A stretch of 64,000 nt of DNA. Source: Polytrichum commune. Taxonomy: Eukaryota; Streptophyta; Polytrichopsida; Polytrichales; Polytrichaceae. Below are positions 59,722-64,000 of the stretch, one piece after another. Both the position numbers and the translations under genes were made by a program. Each line of letters starts with the position of its first letter. Position 1 is the stretch's first letter. A model generated the notes under the pieces. It saw nothing but the letters and a program-made list of their open reading frames with translations. It was not told the DNA's origin and did not search any database. The DNA lies in the NCBI GenBank assembly GCA_950295325.1, contig OX485808.1:8312501-8376500 (forward strand). Direction: 5' to 3'.

Positions 59722-61320
59722 TTATCAACCCTAAAACCCTTACACACAAAAACTTGTAAAACAAAATGGAGCTGGGGGTGGAGCTTGAAGTGGTTGGAGC
59801 TATCCTACATGCCCTAACCCCCGAACCCGTCAACCGGTGTGAACAGGTCCGACTTGAAAGGTACTAATTTTTTCCTGGTTTACTTCGCTGCTAAGCTGTT
59901 TGGCAGCACCTGGCGGGGGGGAGTGGGGCCGGACGCCACCAGCCACCGAAATTGCGGCCACTTAGACAGTGCCACGTGGCGGCGCGGCTGGCGGCTGGCA
60001 GACCCCATTTATAATGAATACAAAAACTAACAACTTTAATTTTTAAGAATAACTAGACATTGAGTTCTTAAATATTGCATGGTCATAATTTGCTAAATTC
60101 TACTTCTTGTAAATTTTGTCCACCTTTAATTACACCCATGTTCAATTTTTTGCAAAGAGAATAATTAAAAAGTCCTCATAAAGCTTGATTCTTACAAGAA
60201 AAAGATAAACTAGTAGCAACAATAAAGAAACAACTTGCTAGAACAAAAAGAGGGCGACCAACAAAAAAAAAATTTAAAATTTAAAAAAAATCCGACAAGA
60301 AAGATGTGATTGAGGTTGGCGAATCTAATGACAAAGAAGAGGACATGATAAGAACCAAGTGAAGAGATTTTGAAGTGCATCATATAATTGTTATTCGAGG
60401 CAAGATAAACAAGAAATTTGTAAAAACAACAAATAAACAAATTTTCTAAATATGAGTCACTTTGTTTTTACAAAAACTGAGGTTGGATCAAGATGCATGA
60501 AGTTGAATGTGGTTTAATGAGAATGCATGTAAATTATATGATGAGGCCATATAGCCTTGGCATATGGGCGTATATTTGGTTGTTTTGGGCCCCATTGTGG
60601 CGGTAGGTGCCGCCCTGGATGTGCCTGCCGTTGGGCATAGGGTGGCAACATGCACCGCCTAGGCGACAGTTGCCACCGCGGCGGGGCCTTAGGGCAAAGC
60701 TTTTATCTTTTGATTAAAACACATGGGATTTACGCCATGTATTTGTATTTATATTGTTGCGCACAAACAACATGCATTGGTGCAAAGAATGACCGTACAT
60801 CTACCGCCCGTCATTTTCATAGCATTCAGGGTTCATGTATCTTTGATTTTATTAATTATTGGTGAAATTTGATCAAAATTTTAATTAGGATATTCCGTTG
60901 GATTCGTAACAACGATAACCCCAATGAATGAGAGAAAATTTGAGCATTTAAAGACACATGAAGGTCGTAATAATATCGCAAATGTCAGTCCAACCTTCGT
61001 TGGAGGTACGTCCTTCTCAATGGTCGTTTTTGAAGCCATGCCTCCAATTAATTTTCAACCGGTTGCAACTACAAAATTGAAGGAAAAAAATAAGGGCTAC
61101 ACCAACACCTACGGATGTATTGGTAGGAAACATGTGGTCGGATTGAGCTATTGCCAACATCATCCGCTTGTATAAAAAATATATAACATTTTATCGAAAA
61201 TGTATTTGAAATACATATAAATTTGCATTTCAAATACAAAAAATGAATGTCCTTCAAGAAGTGCACTTGAAGACTATAAAAATTTACTTTTTTCAAGGAA
61301 ATCCACGAACAACACATAAC
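59722..61320. other. Non-coding, with two short GC-rich patches
   Basis: GC-rich patches at 59905-60000 and 60595-60690 contrast with AT-rich surroundings and may be MITE fragments. Their ends were not resolved. The 60924-61175 frame has no recognisable domain. Confidence 0.4.
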
Positions 61321-61332
61321 ATAACGCCTCCC

Positions 61333-61708
61333 ATAGAGCATCCTCAGTCGGACGATCCGTTCTCCCGGCAACGGTAACTGCCGGGATTAGTGAGCCCAGG
61401 GTTCGGGCCAACGGCCTCGCTACCCGTCCCGTTATGGAGCGGGTCCCGTCAAAAGTACTCCCACTCTCGGCACTTTTTTCGAGTTTGACATGAGAATTTG
61501 TCCTCCCCGCTACTGTACTGGCAGAGGTCACCATGGCACACATTCCGGTGGGAAAGCCACGCAAGGGGAAAAATTTCAATGCCGGGGGCGCTTGCCGGGC
61601 GCAGAGCTGGACCCCCCTCCCGCCTCTTCCGCCCTCCCATTTGCAGGGCTCCCTGCAAACGGGGCTGCCGGGAGCGAGTACAGGGAACGGGCTGAGGATG
61701 CTCTTACT
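61333..61708. mobile_element. GC-rich MITE of about 375 bp
   Basis: The left end is AGAGCATCCTCAG and the right end is its inverse CTGAGGATGCTCT. The interior is strongly GC-rich, with CCGGG and GGGCCC-like stretches. No convincing target duplication could be fixed. GAGCATC-type ends occur in plant PIF/Harbinger-type MITEs. Frames inside it are not considered genes. Confidence 0.6.
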
Positions 61709-61869
61709 AGTGCAATCTCACGTCCTCCTCTGCGTATATGTCTTTATTTATGTAAGTTCATATGATGATCGACGTTTACGTTTGGTCTTCCATCATAATG
61801 TTGACAAAATTTATGTAAAACATAATAAACATACACAATTAAGGGCAATTTATGCATAAATGTTCTTGC

Positions 61870-62500
61870 CAGATTTTTTCTAAGCAAATCAAATGCATTT
61901 TCAATTACAACTTACAGTCTGCATGCATTTGTCTATGAAATCCAATCTTATTAACGTCACCATTTAGGAATTTAAAATTTTCTAACATATATTCTCAAAG
62001 AGGATACCTTGAGTCGGTAAGCAAATAAGAATGCACCTCATGTTCTTATACTCGGACAACTGGTGTTTTTAGGACTTCACGCACATGCATGATATCATAC
62101 AATAATTTTTTTTAAACCCCACCGTTTGTTGTACCATTGGGCATATTGCAACAAATGTTCCAAAAAAATTATCTACGTCACATACAACTGGAAAACCAAT
62201 GAGTTGAACCCCTTCCAAACACAATAAAAATCGGCAAGTAGAGTTATGTCACGACAACTTGGTTTTTTAACCAAAGAAATGTACATGCCATCAATTGCGC
62301 CAACAACATTTGGCAAACCACATGTAAATTGAAAATAATCAATTACATATTGCAACATGTCTCCTTGCGGTATAGAAATATATGCAGCAAATAAAACATC
62401 TATGATGATATCTATACATTTACAAACCATAAAAACACCTACACCTAATCGGTCTACTGTCAAGGTTGCAACCTACTCATACGCCAACTTAAAAAGTACC
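61870..62500 (-). pseudogene. PIF/Harbinger transposase pseudogene, second lineage
   Basis: Minus-strand segments in order: KLAYE, LTVDRLGVGVFMVCKCIDII, YISIPQGDMLQYVIDYF, GLPNVVGAIDGMYISL (first catalytic Asp), a NMPNGTTNGGV block around 62140 in which the second Asp is changed, HEVHSYLLTDSRYPL around 62015, and a VIENAF-like block near 61890. Multiple stops and frame shifts lie between them. The blocks match the transposase fragment in the palindrome at 24910-25636 better than the element at 58447-59721. Confidence 0.7.
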
Positions 62501-64000
62501 AAACTTATGGGGCCTTCCCACCTGACATTAGCTAGAAGTAGTTTTAGTCTAAAACCGGTATTAGTTATCTAGGGTTCACACTTATTGGTGGTATTTAGTG
62601 GCGAGCCTAGGTGGACAACTGACATGGCCACTTTAAAAACGGTTTAAAACCTTCCCGGTCACCGAGCATGTTACTGTTACTAGAAATCTGGCACACTTTA
62701 TGGATACTTAAGTATGCAATGGCAGTGACCCCGGATTGGCTGGAGCATGTTTTAGCTATCCTGGGGCCAACTGCCATATTTGCAAAAACTTAGTTTATAA
62801 AAGCCTTGCTAAAACGAAGTCAAGTAACCTGTAGTGGTCCTTGCTCTGATTTCTCAGAGGATATCGGTTTAGATAAGTTTGAGCGAAGAAGGTCAGTTAG
62901 TTTGTCTCTGTATCTGCCGAGGTGGCTTTTGACAAACGTAAAATACAGACCAGGTGAAGAACACTAGTAAATCCCTAAACCTAAAATAATAGGTCACACA
63001 ACAAAAGTTCCTCCGACCCTGAGAGCAAAAGGGACAACTTAACCTCCGGGGTTTTAGGGCACCCCACCTGGTATTAGCTAAAGCTAGGTAGGAAAGGGGC
63101 ATTATAGCCTTATGTATAGGGAGGGGTTCCATTACTAACATTAAAGCATTAGAAGTAATTCATGATTTCATTTTTGAAACAAAAAATTAGAATGAAACAT
63201 AATTCATTATATATATATATTTTATGTATATTTTGTCTTTAAATGTTGGATCATGAAGTCAAATATTATCTTCAACGACATTGTAATGCATATATTGCCA
63301 AGGCTCCTTCCTCCAATTGCGTCCAGTGTTAGGGCAAGCCCAGTGCCCAGTGGTCCTGGATCCGCATCCGCATCTGCATTTTTTCATTTGCAATGCAGAT
63401 GCATATCTAAGAATAAGGCCCAGTGGTGCCTGTTAACTGCATCTACAGATGAAAATTGATGTAGGAACGGACGCCCTCCCTGCATAATGTCAACTTATGC
63501 AAGGAGTCTATTATTTGAATAAGTTAATCATCATTAATTGAACTTGTCAGATAAGACAAACCAACTGCCGAATTTTGCTTGCCTCGCTTCCGGTACAGGG
63601 GTAGTTTTGGGTAAAGTTATTATATGTCTTGCTACTTATTACGAAGTAACTGATTTTCTCAAAGAACTTATTTACGAATTAGTTGATTTTTGAATTAACT
63701 TATTTTCTGAAATTAAATTATTCTCAAATTAACTAAAATTTTAATTAATTAAATTTCTCGAATTAATTGATTCTCGAATTAACTCCTGATTTTCTGAAAA
63801 AAAAACTTTGGTTGTAAGATGTCTAGTTCATATGTGTGTGTGTGTGTGTGTGTGAAATGTACCTCTCAAGTGAGTTATTCTCATAGGTAGAGTTGATTCG
63901 GGTTGTGAAGGGACAATTTAGGCAATTACTACAAGAAGATAATGAAGCACAATTAATCATTGTCATGTCACTATAAAAAATGTTTTCATATAATCTAAAT
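62500..64000. other. No gene seen to window end
   Basis: Non-coding. It contains a short TA repeat (63210-63222), a degenerate AT-rich minisatellite of GAATTAACTGATTTTCT-like units (about 63640-63800), and a (GT)n microsatellite at 63834-63854. Confidence 0.4.

Noticed and set aside
61274-61859. Several overlapping frames of 65-108 codons
   Set aside because: They lie in the GC-rich MITE at 61333-61708, where stop codons are rare by composition.

Overview
The window is nuclear DNA of a land plant. It is AT-rich, has four spliced genes of plant-specific type, and is otherwise packed with degraded DNA transposons, MITEs, SINEs and simple repeats. No bacterial operons, tRNA or rRNA genes, or CRISPR arrays were seen. 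The mix (a plant RING1-type Polycomb E3, LIL3, a bHLH-ACT protein, pogo/Tigger and PIF/Harbinger relics, a TET/JBP-like oxygenase relic) suggests a non-flowering land plant (moss, lycophyte or fern grade). The species cannot be fixed from the sequence alone.

Layout. 1-12 kb: repeats only. These include a cluster of a 10-bp palindrome (about 0.9-2.3 kb), a SINE with a 14-bp target duplication (3375-3559), TA-flanked MITEs, a pogo/Tigger derivative with both ends (8593-9409), and a larger inverted-repeat element split by a MITE (9431-10490). 12-15.5 kb: a GC-richer gene start and a bHLH-like/ACT gene (14215-15428, last exon not found). 15.5-30 kb: repeats, including a Tourist-like MITE (20028-20590), a broken TET/JBP-like oxygenase ORF (22523-23500) beside a second Tigger remnant, and a 727-bp palindrome made of PIF/Harbinger transposase sequence (24910-25636). 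30.3-36.5 kb: a 12-exon RING1/PRC1 gene. 39.3-42.2 kb: the three-exon LIL3 gene, whose first intron carries tandem copies of an exon-end segment. 43.5-49.5 kb: repeats, including a hAT derivative with exact 8-bp duplications and a second SINE. 50.7-54.4 kb, minus strand: a seven-exon gene for a secreted or membrane-anchored plant protein that looks like a permuted papain-fold hydrolase. 55-64 kb: repeats with two PIF/Harbinger transposase pseudogenes of different lineages.

The four host genes share no visible pathway: transcription factor, chromatin ubiquitin ligase, chlorophyll-synthesis anchor and lumenal enzyme-like protein. All gene models were assembled by hand from splice sites and reading-frame continuity, without transcripts. 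The repeats are often informative because several insertions can be compared with an uninterrupted copy of the same sequence elsewhere in the window.
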